DNA of 64,000 bases from SpSt-1165 sp964391725 (GCA_964391725.1 CAYMNB010000002.1:80895-144894); one strand, 5' to 3'. Positions 34,020 to 42,361 are shown, counted from the first letter of the stretch. The notes: a model not told the origin generated them from the letters alone. Program-made: numbers and translations.

Positions 34020-35663
34020 ATGTCACTTCAGGATTCATTTGAGCGATGGGAAGAAAACACCCTGGAACCGGTCATGGGGCGATTCGGTGAAAGGCAGGAG
34101 CATTTTGCCACATCCTCCGGTATTGAAATGCCCCGGGTTGCTATACCAGCTGAATTCGATTATGAAACCTGCTTAGGGTATCCCGGTGACTATCCATACA
34201 CACGCGGTATTCAACCGACCATGTATCGCGGCCGGTTGTGGACCATGCGGCAGTATGCAGGATATGCAACCGCTGAAGAATCGAACAAACGGTATCGCTA
34301 TTTGTTGGACCAGGGGCAGACAGGTTTGTCAGTAGCTTTTGACCTGCCAACCCAAATTGGTTATGATACTGATGATCCTATGTCGCTGGGCGAGGTTGGC
34401 AAAGTCGGCGTTTCCATCAGCAGTCTTGATGATATGTCGAAATTATTTGATGGGATACCGCTTGACAGAGTATCAACCAGTATGACCATCAACGCGCCAG
34501 CCGCTGTGCTGCTTGCCATGTATATTGCGGTAGCCAAACAAAATAACATAGAACCCAAACAACTGCGCGGTACCATTCAAAATGACATATTGAAGGAGTA
34601 CATTGCACGGGGCACTTATATTTTTCCTCCGAAGCCTTCCATGCGGTTGATAACAGATATTTTCGCTTACTGTTCTACAGAAGTACCACGCTGGAATACC
34701 ATCAGCATTTCTGGATATCATATCCGGGAAGCCGGCTCTACTGCAGTACAGGAAGTGGCATTCACGCTTGCTAACGCTATCGCCTATGTTGAAGCGGCGT
34801 TGAAAACCGGGTTGGAAGTTGATTCTTTTGCGCAACAGCTTTCCTTCTTCTTCAACGCACACAATAACTTTTTTGAAGAAGTGGCGAAATTTAGGGCGGC
34901 ACGTCGTTTGTGGGCTGAAATCATGCGTGAACGGTTCAATGCGCAGTCTGATCAATCAATGAGGCTGCGATTCCATACCCAGACAGCCGGATCGACCCTA
35001 ACGGCACAACAGCCAGAAAACAACGTTGTGCGGGTGACTTTGCAGGCATTGGCGGCCGTTTTGGGAGGCACACAGTCACTGCACACCAACTCGATGGATG
35101 AAGCCTTATGGCTGCCGACAGAAAAATCCGTCAGGACAGCGCTGCGCACCCAGCAGATCATTGCGCATGAGAGCGGGGTGGCTGATAGTGTGGATCCTCT
35201 GGGTGGATCGTATCTGATCGAACATTTGACCGAGGAAATTCATCAAAGAGCGTTGGCATACATTGAAAAAATTGATTCAATCGGCGGAGCTATGACAGCG
35301 ATCGAGCAGGGATATATCCAAAATGAAATTCAGAATGCCGCCTATGAGTTCCAGAAGGGTCTTGAGCAGGGTGATGAGACGATTGTTGGGGTTAACAGTT
35401 ATAAAATTGAAGAGAAAATAGAACTGGAACCACTGACTTTGGATCCAGCTGTGGAAAAAGAACAGGTAGATCGCTTGCAAACATTTAAGGCAGATCGCGA
35501 TCAGGATGCTGTGTCAGCCCTCAAAGACCAGTTGGCTATCGCTGCGAAATCAGACGATAACTTAATGCCACTGTTGATCCATTGTGTTGAAAACAAGGTG
35601 ACATTGGGGGAAATTTGTCATGTGCTGCGTAAAGAATGGGGCGAATACACCGCCAGAGATTAA
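34020..35663 (+). CDS. mcmA: Methylmalonyl-CoA mutase, large (catalytic) subunit
   Basis: 547 residues, TIM-barrel part only. The C-terminal B12-binding domain is absent and must be a separate small subunit elsewhere. The enzyme interconverts methylmalonyl-CoA and succinyl-CoA. The segment YPYTRGIQPTMYRGR (about residues 59-73) contains the Tyr, and PKPSMRLITDIF (about residue 200) the Arg, that in methylmalonyl-CoA mutases contact the substrate carboxylate. Isobutyryl-CoA mutases have Phe and Gln there, so methylmalonyl-CoA is the likely substrate. GAAAGGA precedes the ATG. The epimerase follows after 21 bases, and the two steps belong to the propionate/succinate pathway. Confidence 0.95.
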   Translation: MSLQDSFERWEENTLEPVMGRFGERQEHFATSSGIEMPRVAIPAEFDYETCLGYPGDYPYTRGIQPTMYRGRLWTMRQYAGYATAEESNKRYRYLLDQGQTGLSVAFDLPTQIGYDTDDPMSLGEVGKVGVSISSLDDMSKLFDGIPLDRVSTSMTINAPAAVLLAMYIAVAKQNNIEPKQLRGTIQNDILKEYIARGTYIFPPKPSMRLITDIFAYCSTEVPRWNTISISGYHIREAGSTAVQEVAFTLANAIAYVEAALKTGLEVDSFAQQLSFFFNAHNNFFEEVAKFRAARRLWAEIMRERFNAQSDQSMRLRFHTQTAGSTLTAQQPENNVVRVTLQALAAVLGGTQSLHTNSMDEALWLPTEKSVRTALRTQQIIAHESGVADSVDPLGGSYLIEHLTEEIHQRALAYIEKIDSIGGAMTAIEQGYIQNEIQNAAYEFQKGLEQGDETIVGVNSYKIEEKIELEPLTLDPAVEKEQVDRLQTFKADRDQDAVSALKDQLAIAAKSDDNLMPLLIHCVENKVTLGEICHVLRKEWGEYTARD

Positions 35664-35684
35664 ATTATTGAGAGTGAGTTAGGT

Positions 35685-36092
35685 ATGAGCAATGTAATTA
35701 AAATCAACCATGTCGCGATAGCGGTAAATGATCTGGATTCATCCCTGTCTTTCTGGCGTGATGTTTTGGGATTAACCCTGGATCATGTTGAACAAGTGCC
35801 CTCACAAAAAGCCAATGTAGCGTTCTTCCCGGTGGGTGATAGTGAGATTGAACTGGTGCAGCCAACCGATCCAGAAAGCGGTGTGGGTAAATTCCTTGAG
35901 TCACGTGGTCCAGGCATGCATCACCTGTGTTTTGAGGTGGAAGATATTGATGCCTCATTGGCTGTTATGCAGGAAAAAGGCGTTCAATTGATTAACAAAG
36001 AACCATTAGAACTACCAGGCAGAAGGCTGGCCTTTGTCCACCCTAAAAGTACCGGTGGCGTGTTGGTCGAGCTTTATGAATTGATTGGGTGA
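35685..36092 (+). CDS. mce: Methylmalonyl-CoA epimerase
   Basis: 135 residues, a standard two-module VOC protein. Ligand positions are visible: His in INHVAIAVND (residues 6-15), Glu in SEIELVQP (about residue 50), His in GMHHLCFEV (about residue 78) and the terminal Glu in VLVELYE. It interconverts the (R) and (S) forms of methylmalonyl-CoA, supplying the form used by the mutase encoded just upstream. Gene order mutase-epimerase makes this assignment firmer than for the other VOC protein in the window. Confidence 0.94.
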   Translation: MSNVIKINHVAIAVNDLDSSLSFWRDVLGLTLDHVEQVPSQKANVAFFPVGDSEIELVQPTDPESGVGKFLESRGPGMHHLCFEVEDIDASLAVMQEKGVQLINKEPLELPGRRLAFVHPKSTGGVLVELYELIG

Positions 36093-36214
36093 GGGTGAAG
36101 GGCAAAACAAGCCGAAACGTCACAAATCTATCAGGTGTAGAAGCCTTGGACTTTCATTTTTCGGCTACAATTGCCGCAGCGAATCATCAATGAACTTGAA
36201 AGGAATTTGTCTCC

Positions 36215-37225
36215 ATGCCATTATTCGCACGAAAATTAGGAATTGATCTGGGCACGATCAACACAGTGGTGGCTGAAAACCGCCAGATACTTTTAGAAGA
36301 ACCAACCATCGTGGCTATTGTCATTGCAGAGTTGAAAATGGTAGCCTGGGGACAAACTGCCAAAGATATGTACGGCCGGGTGCCGGAAGATCAGATTGAA
36401 GTGGTGCGTCCGTTACGACACGGTGTCATTGCTGAGTATGAGATTACAGAAAATTTATTGACTGATATTGTGAAACGTCTCTGCGGTCCGATGTTGCTGT
36501 TTCGCCCGACACTGATGTTGACTGTTCCCCATGGAGTCACGAGTGTTGAAAGGAGGGCGGTGCATGAGGCCGGGTTAGGTTCCGGCAGCCGGGATGTGTA
36601 TTTGATCCAACAGCCAATGGCAGCCGCCATCGGCATCGATCTACCGATTTCGACCCCTTCTGGCAGCATGCTCTTGTCATTGGGCGGGGGAACATCGCAA
36701 GCGGCTGTGATGGCCATGAACACAGTCATTTCGGCGGGCACAACCCGGGCTGCTGGTCTACAGATGGACGAGTCAATTATCAGTTATGTGCGGAAGAAAT
36801 ATGGCATCATCATCGGGCAGCCGACTGCAGAACTTCTGAAGATCCGTATTGGGGCGGCCCTGCCGCAGAAAGATGTCCTGTCCATGGAGGTGCAGGGGCA
36901 GGACCAGGTCAGCGGTCTGCCCAAGCCGATCACATTGTCGACAGATGATATCGTGGATGCTCTGCACCAGCCGCTACAACAGATTGTCGAGAATGTGAAA
37001 AAGGTGCTTGAAAAGACACCGCCAGAATTGATCTCTGACATCATCGACCGTGGGGTAGCGATATGCGGTGGCACCTCATTGCTGCGCGGTATGGAAAAAT
37101 ACCTTACCAAGTCGCTGGGTATTCCTGCATACCGCGTGGATAATCCCTATACCTGTACGGCAGAAGGTGCTGCCAAAGCGATCGGCATGATCGATGAACT
37201 GCGGCGCAGCCTGATGCAGGGTTAG
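36215..37225 (+). CDS. mreB: MreB-family protein with altered ATPase motifs
   Basis: 336 residues, full length for MreB and colinear with it. MreB forms actin-like filaments that guide cell-wall growth. Phosphate-1 is normal (LGIDLGTINTVV, residues 8-19). Several conserved sites differ: EEPMAAAIG is QQPMAAAIG (about residue 131), the phosphate-2 motif with Asp and the catalytic Glu (DIGGGTTE in MreB) reads SLGGGTSQ (about residue 153), and the GGD before DEAI is AGL. The changes at ATP-contacting positions suggest weak or no hydrolysis. It may still polymerise or bind a partner. GAAAGGA precedes the ATG. It overlaps the convergent dihydrouridine synthase gene by four bases. Confidence 0.88.
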   Translation: MPLFARKLGIDLGTINTVVAENRQILLEEPTIVAIVIAELKMVAWGQTAKDMYGRVPEDQIEVVRPLRHGVIAEYEITENLLTDIVKRLCGPMLLFRPTLMLTVPHGVTSVERRAVHEAGLGSGSRDVYLIQQPMAAAIGIDLPISTPSGSMLLSLGGGTSQAAVMAMNTVISAGTTRAAGLQMDESIISYVRKKYGIIIGQPTAELLKIRIGAALPQKDVLSMEVQGQDQVSGLPKPITLSTDDIVDALHQPLQQIVENVKKVLEKTPPELISDIIDRGVAICGGTSLLRGMEKYLTKSLGIPAYRVDNPYTCTAEGAAKAIGMIDELRRSLMQG

Positions 37226-38211
37226 GGGCAAACTTCTCGTTGGCCTAAATTTAGCTCATCTAAGGTTGAAAAGAAAGCCAAAAAACTGCGTGTAGACATT
37301 AATTTGCGTTTTTCTTCTCTCGTCATGGGGTACTGTTTAAGGTAATAAACCGCATGTTTTCGAAATAGAACAACGCCAGTTTCGGCGCCGTAGAATTGTG
37401 TCATCGCCAGCAAGTGTTCTTTCATCAATTGATACCTGGCGGTGTAGGGGACCTGGGGTGCATCTACCCTGTTGAATATCCATGGATTGCCAACGGCAGC
37501 ACGGCCGATCATGACCGCATCGCAACCGGTATGCGCCAGTATTTTGTCTACGTCTGCGTTGGTCTTCACGTCGCCATTGGCAATGATTGGTATGGTAGCA
37601 TTTTGTTTCACTTCACCAATGGCGTCCCAATCGGCATAACCTGAATAGGCTTGTTTGCGGGTGCGCCCATGGATAGCAATGGCAGCGCCACCATTCTGTT
37701 CGATGATCCGCGCGATTTCCAGATAGTTTTTTGAGCCGCCGTCCCACCCAAGGCGAATCTTGCCTGTGACAGGGATGGGAAGACGGTGGCTTAACTCGCG
37801 AAATATGGTTTCAATTTTCTGTGGGGCCTTCAAAAGGCCAGCGCCAGCCCCTCGATTCGATACCTTCTTTGCCGAACAACCCATGTTGATATCGATGAAA
37901 TCAGGCTCAAGTTGTGCTATGACCTCAGCCGCTTTGATGATCCTGTCTGGTTCGTTGTCAAATAATTGAATTGATACGGGCCGTTCGGAAGGCAAGAAAC
38001 TTGCTCGTTGATCGACCCGATAGGGATGACTGTGCAAAACATCCATGGCGTTGATAAATTCTGAGTAACTTATGGCAGAACCCAATCTGCGGCAGATGGT
38101 TCGGTATGGCTGATCGGAGATTCCTTCCATGGGGGCGAGGATCACTTGACCGGATATGGTCGTGTTGCCAATTTGCCAGGTGTCGGATGGATTGCGTTTG
38201 TTCGTTTTCAT
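37222..38211 (-). CDS. tRNA-dihydrouridine synthase
   Basis: 329 residues of the Dus family. It reduces uridines in tRNA with NADPH and FMN. The N-terminal FMN loop LAPMEGISDQPYR (residues 25-37) and the catalytic Cys in DINMGCSAKKV (about residue 110) are present. The FMN phosphate site IPIIANGDVKT and DAVMIGRAAVGNPW follow (about residues 212-246), and the C-terminal helical domain is present. I cannot choose between DusA, DusB and DusC types safely. The ATG lies six bases after a consensus promoter, so the message is probably leaderless. Confidence 0.94.
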   Translation of the reverse strand: MKTNKRNPSDTWQIGNTTISGQVILAPMEGISDQPYRTICRRLGSAISYSEFINAMDVLHSHPYRVDQRASFLPSERPVSIQLFDNEPDRIIKAAEVIAQLEPDFIDINMGCSAKKVSNRGAGAGLLKAPQKIETIFRELSHRLPIPVTGKIRLGWDGGSKNYLEIARIIEQNGGAAIAIHGRTRKQAYSGYADWDAIGEVKQNATIPIIANGDVKTNADVDKILAHTGCDAVMIGRAAVGNPWIFNRVDAPQVPYTARYQLMKEHLLAMTQFYGAETGVVLFRKHAVYYLKQYPMTREEKRKLMSTRSFLAFFSTLDELNLGQREVCP

Positions 38212-38217
38212 AGCCGG

Positions 38218-38246
38218 ATTATAAAGAATGCAGCAGGTGCTGTCAA
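38218..38246 (-). promoter_or_regulatory. Consensus leaderless promoter of the dihydrouridine synthase gene
   Basis: TTGACA (38246-38241) and TATAAT (38223-38218) are perfect hexamers with a 17-base spacer. Only six bases separate the -10 box from the ATG at 38211, so transcription should start at the ATG. No ribosome binding site exists. Confidence 0.85.
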
Positions 38247-38277
38247 AGTTAGGTAGGGAAAAACATGGGGTTGTTGT

Positions 38278-38305
38278 TTGATTTTCTTAAGATATATGGT
38301 ATCAT
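38278..38305 (+). promoter_or_regulatory. infC: Probable promoter of the infC operon
   Basis: TTGATT (38278-38283) and TATCAT (38300-38305), 16-base spacer, with an extended TGG before the -10 box. Transcription would start near 38312 and leave a leader of about 64 nt before infC. Divergent from the dihydrouridine synthase promoter. Confidence 0.6.
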
Positions 38306-38361
38306 GTAGGTTGCGTCAGGTGGCGACACGTGGCGTAACTGTTGTGTTCAATATATGTAGT

Positions 38362-38368
38362 AAAGGAG
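38362..38368 (+). promoter_or_regulatory. infC: Ribosome binding site that fixes the infC start
   Basis: AAAGGAG lies seven bases before the ATA at 38376, and an in-frame TAA at 38361 overlaps its 5' edge. No ATG, GTG or TTG exists between this stop and the conserved IF3 N-terminal region, so the ATA codon is the only start with correct spacing. Confidence 0.8.
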
Positions 38369-38375
38369 CAAGCTC

Positions 38376-38897
38376 ATAAGTACGTCAGATTTAAATGTCA
38401 ATGAACAAGTAACCGCGCCTGAAGTTCGTTTAATCGGCCCGGAGGGTGAAAATATCGGTGTAGTCAAACGCAACAAGGCGTTACAAATTGCGCGCGATGC
38501 CGAATTGGACCTGGTGGAGGTTGCCCCAAACTCAGAACCGCCTGTATGCAGGGTGATGGATTATGGGAAGTTCTTATATGAGCGCACAAAAAAAGAGCGT
38601 GAAGCCAAAAAAGCGCAAACCAAAATTGAGGTTAAAGAAATTCGGTTGAGGCCGAAAACCAATGAGCATCATCGCGGGTTTAAGACTCGAGATGCGAGGC
38701 GCTGGTTGGATGATGGAATGAAGGTTCGTGTAACCATTCGTTTCCGAGGCCGCGAGGTGCATTATCCCGAAATTGCGCTGGAAGATTTAAAAGAGATTGC
38801 TGAGGAATTGGCAGACATCTCGAAAGTTGAACAAAAACCAATTATGGAAGGCCGTTCAATGTCGATGCTGTTGTCACCTCAAAAATTGGTAAAATAA
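38376..38897 (+). CDS. infC: Translation initiation factor IF-3, ATA start codon
   Basis: 173 residues if translation starts at ATA (38376), seven bases after AAAGGAG. IF-3 binds the 30S subunit and rejects non-canonical starts. The frame contains the full N-domain (VRLIGPEGENIGVV, DLVEVAPNSEPPVCRVMDYGKF) and C-domain (EVKEIRLRPKT, VTIRFRGREV, MEGRSMSMLLSP). The first canonical-type codon in frame is a TTG at 38505, which would delete half of the N-domain. Rare AUU/AUA/AUC starts in infC are a known autoregulation device in other bacteria: excess IF-3 blocks its own initiation. First gene of infC-rpmI-rplT. Confidence 0.93.
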   Translation: MSTSDLNVNEQVTAPEVRLIGPEGENIGVVKRNKALQIARDAELDLVEVAPNSEPPVCRVMDYGKFLYERTKKEREAKKAQTKIEVKEIRLRPKTNEHHRGFKTRDARRWLDDGMKVRVTIRFRGREVHYPEIALEDLKEIAEELADISKVEQKPIMEGRSMSMLLSPQKLVK

Positions 38898-38946
38898 AAA
38901 CACTCGTTGTTTCTACAAATACATTTTGGAAAGAGAGGAGTTTGCT

Positions 38947-39183
38947 GTGTCAGCAAAGCAAAAACCCCCCAAATATAAGCTGAAGACCCACAAAGCCACT
39001 TCGAAACGATTTCAAGTGTCGGGTTCAGGCATATTATTGCGGACCAAGGGTGGCAAAAGCCACTTTCGGCGCCGTCGATCAAAGCGGGCGAGAATGCAGT
39101 TGGATGAAATGATTCCTGTAGAAGGAAAGAGCATCATCAAACGCGTTCATCGTCTGGCACCTTATTTAAAAAAGCAAAAATAA
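38947..39183 (+). CDS. rpmI: 50S ribosomal protein L35
   Basis: 78 residues from the GTG at 38947, which has GAGGAG six bases upstream; the longer frame from 38926 would read through this site. L35 is a small basic protein of the large subunit. The core KYKLKTHKATSKRFQVSGSG (about residues 9-28) and the basic FRRRRSKRAR segment match the family. It has about 12 residues more than the usual 65. Located between infC and rplT, the normal order. Confidence 0.94.
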   Translation: MSAKQKPPKYKLKTHKATSKRFQVSGSGILLRTKGGKSHFRRRRSKRARMQLDEMIPVEGKSIIKRVHRLAPYLKKQK

Positions 39184-39258
39184 ATTAAGAATTGCGGCTG
39201 TTGGGTGCATCGAACAAGTCAAAAGACTGGCGCCCAGGGGCAGGCAAAGGAGTGTAAA

Positions 39259-39609
39259 ATGGCAAGAGTAAAAGGTGGCCCGCAAGGCTATCGCCGACAT
39301 AAAAAAGTATTAAAGATCACATCTGGTCAATATGGCACACGCAGCAAACTTTTCCGCCGCGCCAATGAAGCGATGATGAAGAGCTTATGGTATGCCTACC
39401 GGGATCGCCGCGCACGCAAACGCGACTTGCGCCGATTATGGATTGCGCGTATCAATGCTGCCGCACGGTTGAATGGCGTGACGTATAGCCGCCTGGTGCA
39501 TGCCCTACGAGAGGCGGATATCACCATTAACCGAAAAATGCTGGCAGACATTGCTGTTCATGATCCCGCTGCTTTTACCGCGGTTGTCAATCAGGCATTT
39601 GGAAAATAA
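39259..39609 (+). CDS. rplT: 50S ribosomal protein L20
   Basis: 116 residues from the ATG at 39259 (AAAGGAG six bases upstream); a longer frame begins at 39205 but has no ribosome binding site. L20 is needed early in 50S assembly and represses its own operon in some bacteria. The N-terminus MARVKGG is exact, and the basic helical part (RRHKKVLKITSGQYGTRS) and globular part (DRRARKRDLRRLWI) follow. Last gene of the infC operon, ended by a strong terminator. Confidence 0.96.
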   Translation: MARVKGGPQGYRRHKKVLKITSGQYGTRSKLFRRANEAMMKSLWYAYRDRRARKRDLRRLWIARINAAARLNGVTYSRLVHALREADITINRKMLADIAVHDPAAFTAVVNQAFGK

Positions 39610-39642
39610 ATCTAACCAGTAGAAACAACAAACGAGTGAATG

Positions 39643-39674
39643 AAACAGGAGGCATTGAACCCTCCTGTTTTTTT
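39643..39674 (+). terminator. Intrinsic terminator of the infC-rpmI-rplT operon
   Basis: A 10-bp perfect stem (39643-39652 with 39661-39670), 8-base loop and seven T's (39668-39674). The longer frame of the next gene would run through it, which supports the later start at 39697. Confidence 0.93.
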
Positions 39675-39684
39675 ATCAATCTTG

Positions 39685-39690
39685 TATACT
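39685..39690 (+). promoter_or_regulatory. -10 box of a probable leaderless promoter
   Basis: TATACT preceded by TG ends six bases before the ATG at 39697. No -35 box is visible, because the region overlaps the preceding terminator, and there is no ribosome binding site. Confidence 0.5.
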
Positions 39691-39696
39691 GTAGTC

Positions 39697-40482
39697 ATGG
39701 AAATTTCTTCCCCATCAAACCCAAAAGTAAAATGGCTTCGTTCCGTTGTTGAAAAAAAGAAACTGCGCCAACAAGAAGGGGTCTTTGTTGCAGAGGGTGT
39801 GCGGTTGTTGGAAGAAGCGGTTCGGCATGACTATCGTCCCAAAATGATATTTTGCTCTGATGAATTATCACCCAGGGCTTTTGACCTGTTGCGCTCTTTA
39901 GAAAAAATGACGGCTGAGGTTTATACATTGCCAGAGCGGTTATTCGAGAAAATCGGTGACACCCAAACCACCCAGGGTGTGGTCGGGGTGTTCGATGTAG
40001 GCATAAAGTTTCCAGATAAGCCAACATTTGTGCTTATATTGGATGGGGTGAGTGATCCTGGCAACGCGGGCACTTTGCTGCGTTCGGCTCTGGCAATGGG
40101 GATTGATGCCGTCATTTCCACGCCGGGCACGGTTGATCTGCATTCACCCAAGGTGGTCAGGTCCGGTATGGGCGCTCATTTTTCGTTACCGCTGGTTGAG
40201 ATGGAATGGAGCGAGATAGTCTCACATTTGAAACATGGCCAGACTATACCATTCACCATCGTATGTACTGTTGTTGAGGGGGGCAGCCCAATTTGGGGAT
40301 CAAAACAAGCCTTCCCGCTGGCGTTGGTCATTGGCAGTGAAGCCCATGGTGTTTCTGAGGCAGGCTTATCCCTCGCAGATCGTTTGATCACGATCCCGAT
40401 GCCTGGTGAAGCAGAATCCTTAAATGCAGCCATTGCTGGAAGCATTGCTATGTACGAGATCATGCGTTCAACGCAACTCTGA
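39697..40482 (+). CDS. TrmH/SpoU-family RNA 2'-O-methyltransferase
   Basis: 261 residues. The N-terminal substrate-binding domain (FVAEGVRLLEEAV, about residues 28-40) resembles L30e-like domains of rRNA methyltransferases. The SPOUT trefoil-knot domain carries the three motifs: ILDGVSDPGNAGTLLRSA (about residue 111), ALVIGSEAHGVS (about 206) and IPMPGEAESLNAAIAG (about 230). It methylates a ribose in rRNA or tRNA. The start is the ATG at 39697, after the operon terminator. Exact target not readable from sequence. Confidence 0.92.
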   Translation: MEISSPSNPKVKWLRSVVEKKKLRQQEGVFVAEGVRLLEEAVRHDYRPKMIFCSDELSPRAFDLLRSLEKMTAEVYTLPERLFEKIGDTQTTQGVVGVFDVGIKFPDKPTFVLILDGVSDPGNAGTLLRSALAMGIDAVISTPGTVDLHSPKVVRSGMGAHFSLPLVEMEWSEIVSHLKHGQTIPFTIVCTVVEGGSPIWGSKQAFPLALVIGSEAHGVSEAGLSLADRLITIPMPGEAESLNAAIAGSIAMYEIMRSTQL

Positions 40483-40485
40483 GGA

Positions 40486-41307
40486 TTACTTTACCTGAAT
40501 GAAATCAATGCGGATCAGATTCAGATTGCAGTGAATGGTGGTTGAGAAGCGGGCTTTGGCGCTGATTGCCTCGTCATTCTCATCGACGACCTGCACCCAA
40601 AATGCATTGTTCGAGGTGAATGGCTTGTCGCCTAATGGAAAGTCATACCCGCCATCGCCCAGCATATGTTCATCAGCGGTGATGGCATATTCTTGTACTT
40701 GTTGGTTTGTTTCAGGATAAGAACCCCCCAGTTTCACACGAGCGCCTGAGAGGGGACGTCCGTAAAAATCAAATACCTGTCCACCGACACCGATCCACTT
40801 GCAATTCAACAACGGGTTGCTGACGAAATCATTCAGGGGTGACTCGTAGAACCTGGCTTCTTTCAACATGACAAATTCATAGAGATAACCGGCGTAAGCC
40901 GTTGGGGTTATGGTAAGAGCAAACGCATCAACGTTTTCTGCAACTGGCACCGAATTGAATCTCACCTTTGAAGGATCTGGGGTGTTGGAGGCAACTATCA
41001 ATGGGATTGGTGTTTGTGTTGGCGTTGCTGTCGGCAATGGGGTAGGAGATGGCGTGATCGTTGCTGTTGATGTTGATCGTGTAGCTATTGTTTCCGTTGG
41101 TAGACTTTGCAGGGTTTTGGTCAATGCTGCTGCTACTATATCAAAAGGAAGTTCGATGGTCGGCTCAATGGGAGGAAAGGGGTTCAAAATTACTAAAGGG
41201 GATTGATAAATGATGAAAACGATTCCAGTGAACGCAATCGATAGCAAGATCAAGGTGGCAGTCAAAAGGTTTAGGAGAAGATTTCTGGACGATTCTCGGT
41301 TTTTCAT
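40486..41307 (-). CDS. Membrane-anchored extracytoplasmic protein with Thr/Pro linker
   Basis: 273 residues. An N-terminal membrane segment (about residues 10-35), then a linker rich in Thr, Ser and Pro (about residues 72-108), then a domain of about 160 residues with a GGQVFDFYGRPLSGARV segment. That segment resembles the start of carboxypeptidase-regulatory-like beta-sandwich repeats. I recognise no enzyme motif. The ATG overlaps the stop of the peptidyl-prolyl isomerase lipoprotein (ATGA), so the two are cotranscribed. Probably a structural or binding protein at the cell surface. Confidence 0.75.
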   Translation of the reverse strand: MKNRESSRNLLLNLLTATLILLSIAFTGIVFIIYQSPLVILNPFPPIEPTIELPFDIVAAALTKTLQSLPTETIATRSTSTATITPSPTPLPTATPTQTPIPLIVASNTPDPSKVRFNSVPVAENVDAFALTITPTAYAGYLYEFVMLKEARFYESPLNDFVSNPLLNCKWIGVGGQVFDFYGRPLSGARVKLGGSYPETNQQVQEYAITADEHMLGDGGYDFPLGDKPFTSNNAFWVQVVDENDEAISAKARFSTTIHCNLNLIRIDFIQVK

Positions 41308-42254
41308 GGTTCATGTGTGGCAAAAATTTGGATATCAGCGGTTTCCTTCTGATGTTCCACCCATTCATTCAAGGTTTGTGTCTGCAGAAGTTGCAAATTT
41401 GCCAATGATAAGTGATGGATTTGGCGGTTTTGTAGATAAATGATGTGGTAACCAAATTCGGTTTCAATAACACCACTTACCTGGTCAACTTCTAATGTGA
41501 AGGCGGCGTCTTCCACTGCGTTTGGCAGCATGCCACCCCGCGGATTCCAACCCAGATACCCTTTGGTAACCGGATGGTAAATTTCTGTCTGCCATGCAAA
41601 TTGAGTTGCTCCGCTTTCTAAAGCTGCCAGGATTCGTTCGGCATCTGCGCGGTCGTACACAAGGATTTGGCTTAGTTCCACTTGCTCAATTTCGGCTGGA
41701 AGCTCATCGAAAAGAAACTGTTTTTGGTATTGGACTGCCAATTCGGTGCGCAGGGCTTCTCGGAAGGTTTGTTGGGTGTAATAGTTATTGTTCAGCCAGA
41801 GCTGGAAGGTGTCTGCTCCGGCCATCTGCTCCATCAATTGATTTTCTCGCGCGGTGATGGCTTCTTCTGTAATGGCAAAACCGTTTTGAAAAGCCGCTTG
41901 TGCAAAAAGCATCGAATCAATTTGGTTTTGGGTAACATGTTCATAGGCATCACTGCTATCGGCTTCAGGATTGGCCATCATAAAGCGCAGCAAGTCGTTT
42001 TTGAATGATTCCTCGGGGTAAAGTTCTCCATTCACGATGATAGCTGGCGTAATAGGGGTGGTTGTTATGGTAGGAATTACTTCTTCAGGGGTTGCAGGGT
42101 CGCTCTGGGTATCATCGGTTGCTTCCTGGGTGAAATCCAGCCCTTGCGTGGGAATGGTTCCAATCTGCATGGGCTGGTTGCAACCTGCAATGAGGAAGCA
42201 CAGAAATACACTCATTACCAAAAACGCAAAAGATCTTTTCGCAACAACCATCAT
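41304..42254 (-). CDS. PpiC-type peptidyl-prolyl isomerase lipoprotein
   Basis: 316 residues from the ATG at 42254. A signal peptide ends in the lipobox LIAGC (Cys about residue 25). A Thr/Pro linker follows, then a SurA/PrsA-like helical domain (about residues 65-190) and a parvulin domain (about 195-305: ELSQILVYDRADAERIL, FGYHIIYLQ). Such proteins help exported proteins fold. The parvulin core is short, so activity is not certain. A TATAAT seven bases before the ATG implies a leaderless message; an ATG 18 bases upstream in frame lies inside that -10 region and is unlikely. First gene of a two-gene operon. Confidence 0.86.
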   Translation of the reverse strand: MMVVAKRSFAFLVMSVFLCFLIAGCNQPMQIGTIPTQGLDFTQEATDDTQSDPATPEEVIPTITTTPITPAIIVNGELYPEESFKNDLLRFMMANPEADSSDAYEHVTQNQIDSMLFAQAAFQNGFAITEEAITARENQLMEQMAGADTFQLWLNNNYYTQQTFREALRTELAVQYQKQFLFDELPAEIEQVELSQILVYDRADAERILAALESGATQFAWQTEIYHPVTKGYLGWNPRGGMLPNAVEDAAFTLEVDQVSGVIETEFGYHIIYLQNRQIHHLSLANLQLLQTQTLNEWVEHQKETADIQIFATHEP

Positions 42255-42261
42255 AGACGTC

Positions 42262-42267
42262 ATTATA
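42262..42267 (-). promoter_or_regulatory. -10 box of a leaderless promoter
   Basis: TATAAT on the minus strand, seven bases before the ATG at 42254. No clear -35 box and no ribosome binding site. Confidence 0.55.
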
Positions 42268-42361
42268 ACCAAAATTTATTATTCGTGTTCGGATGAAGAG
42301 CCGGGCATGTTAGAATCCATTACCTCACAAAATTTTAAGGCAAATTGCCCCTTTATCCACC

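Noticed and set aside
39640..39696. Longer start for the TrmH/SpoU gene
   Set aside because: This extension would be encoded by the terminator of the infC operon. The ATG at 39697 has a -10 box in front.
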